Source of the DNA: Ruegeria sp. R13_0
GTDB lineage: Bacteria; Pseudomonadota; Alphaproteobacteria; Rhodobacterales; Rhodobacteraceae
Assembly: GCF_017743995.1 (NCBI RefSeq)
Contig: NZ_JAGHRB010000007.1
Coordinates: 62,001-126,000 of the forward strand
Reading direction: 5' to 3'
Length of the DNA: 64,000 nucleotides
Of the stretch, positions 63,067 through 64,000 are shown piece by piece. Position numbers and translations under genes: made by a program. Each line of letters starts with the position of its first letter. Positions within the stretch are counted from its first letter, which is position 1. Under the pieces are notes generated by a model. It made no database searches. It saw nothing but the letters and a program-made list of their open reading frames with translations, and was not told the DNA's origin.

Positions 63067-64000
63067 GCAAACCGCGATCTCTGAGCCTTGCCGCCTACCG
63101 GGTCCTGTCCTGGGGAGGGGCGCAGCAAAGCATCCGACCAGATCAGCCTCGCCCGGACGGAGAGCTTGTCTGGGTTCACATCGCAACCCGCGACCGCCTG
63201 CGTGCAATCAGTGACTTTTGCCTCAGACTGCAACAGGCCCGACCCGGCCTGTCGATCCTGCTGAGCACCCCGCCCGAGATCGACCTGAGCCGCTGGACAG
63301 GAATCCCCTTTCCCATGGTCAACCTACCCGCCGAACAAACCGGCGCAGCGCGGGCTTTTCTGGACCATTGGAAACCCGATCTGGGTCTGTGGGTCGGAGG
63401 GGGATTGATGCCCAGCATCATCACCCGCGCGGAAGAGCGCAAAATCCCGATGCTTCTGATTGAGGCGCAGTTGGATGTCGTTTTGTCCCGCAATGCGCGG
63501 TGGCTGCCGGATATCAGCAGATATACTTTCGATTGCTTCGAACATATACTCACCACCACCGACGAAACGGCCCGCCAGATCCGGCGAATGGGGGTTGCCT
63601 CCTCCAAAGTGCGCAAAGCGCCGCCGCTGCAGTTCAGCCCGAACCCCTCACCCTGGCCTGAGGACGAATTGATCGAGACCAACCACGCCCTCGCCGGGCG
63701 TCCGGTCTGGCTGGCGGCGCGGGTTCAGGCGAAAGAGTTCATCTCGGTCCTCAGCGCCCATCGGCAGGCGCTGCGCATTCTGCCGCGTTTGGCGTTGATC
63801 CTGCACGTGGCGGATCGGGCCGAGGCCGCGCCGCTGCAGCGACGGCTTGAAACCATGGACTTGCGCTGTTCCAATTGGGACGACGGCGGCTCTATAGAGG
63901 ACACGACACAGGTGATTGTCAGCTCTGAGCCCGAAGATCTTGGCCTTTGGCAGCGTGTTTCACCGGTGTCCTTCATGGCCAGCTCGCTGGAACGCGGCGC
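63063..64000 (+). CDS. Kdo-transferase-like (KdtA N-domain) protein, 3' end outside the window
   Basis: The frame starts at ATG 63063, overlapping the upstream stop as ATGA, and stays open to the right edge, giving 312 residues. It resembles the N-terminal domain of 3-deoxy-manno-octulosonic acid transferase: a strand ending LVWVH, then LRLQQARPGLSILLST, and a GLMPSIITRAEERKIPML stretch. However, the usual catalytic Gly-Glu after the first strand is replaced by ATRD, and the glutamates before MPS are glycines. It may therefore be a paralogue with lost or changed activity. It follows an inositol-phosphatase-like gene, an order that I believe is common in Rhodobacteraceae. Confidence 0.75.
   Translation, partial: MSKPRSLSLAAYRVLSWGGAQQSIRPDQPRPDGELVWVHIATRDRLRAISDFCLRLQQARPGLSILLSTPPEIDLSRWTGIPFPMVNLPAEQTGAARAFLDHWKPDLGLWVGGGLMPSIITRAEERKIPMLLIEAQLDVVLSRNARWLPDISRYTFDCFEHILTTTDETARQIRRMGVASSKVRKAPPLQFSPNPSPWPEDELIETNHALAGRPVWLAARVQAKEFISVLSAHRQALRILPRLALILHVADRAEAAPLQRRLETMDLRCSNWDDGGSIEDTTQVIVSSEPEDLGLWQRVSPVSFMASSLERG

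Noticed and set aside
1-64000. Searched for a CRISPR array, insertion sequence, tRNA, rRNA or prophage.
   Set aside because: No regularly spaced direct repeats, transposase or integrase frames, CCA-ended tRNA folds or ribosomal RNA sequence were seen.

Overview
The window is about 60% GC, densely coded chromosomal DNA from an alphaproteobacterium, most likely a marine Roseobacter-group member of the Rhodobacteraceae (Ruegeria/Silicibacter-like). The evidence is the sulfonate-dissimilation order pta - sulfate exporter - soeABC, the slt/dapA divergent pair, duplicated dimethylglycine/sarcosine dehydrogenases, a GFA-type formaldehyde protein, and DUF3576 and DUF2125 proteins. I found no rRNA, tRNA, CRISPR array, insertion sequence, integrase or prophage. 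No gene-free stretch exceeds 300 bases; the largest is 50555-50836, where I recognise no further element.

Layout. 1-6475: last part of a sulfonate (taurine-type) pathway, with phosphate acetyltransferase, a sulfate exporter family protein and the three-subunit cytoplasmic sulfite dehydrogenase SoeABC. 6554-18155: housekeeping and mixed genes: dapA, slt, a split and divergent MnmC pair, a hot-dog dehydratase, an FMN reductase, an OmpA lipoprotein, a WYL regulator with two palindromes, rluA, an NTF2-like protein, a GDSL esterase and rarD. 18407-28048: an eight-gene minus-strand cluster for betaine/dimethylglycine/sarcosine demethylation, led by an XRE-cupin regulator with two matched operators in front of it. 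28190-34562: free-methionine-sulfoxide reductase, thiolase, a STAS/HATPase pair, gamma-glutamyltransferase, hspQ, an AEC transporter and a lipoprotein. 34573-44749: lolA, ftsK, an aminotransferase, an amidase, a ubiH-like hydroxylase, a Trm112-like protein, a LON-domain protein, a thioredoxin-TPR protein and exonuclease III. 44874-46055: an orphan S41-like peptidase of lower GC. 46255-55463: response regulator, ribA, L,D-transpeptidase, PLP-binding protein, porin, DUF3576 lipoprotein, leuS-lptE-holA. 55460-64000: flavoprotein, HNH protein, VOC/enoyl-CoA hydratase/SDR operon, DUF2125 protein, pmbA, inositol-phosphatase-like protein and a Kdo-transferase-like protein cut by the window edge.

The most interesting non-coding signal is a dispersed intergenic element: an AT-rich core followed by one or two hairpins. 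It occurs at 4736, 6476, 18276, 18334 and, diverged, 28671. In the two closest copies the stem bases differ but pairing is kept. Also notable are the twin operators TCGTGAAA-N13-TTTCACGA at 28065-28132, and the terminal Kdo-transferase-like gene, which seems to lack the family's acidic catalytic motif.
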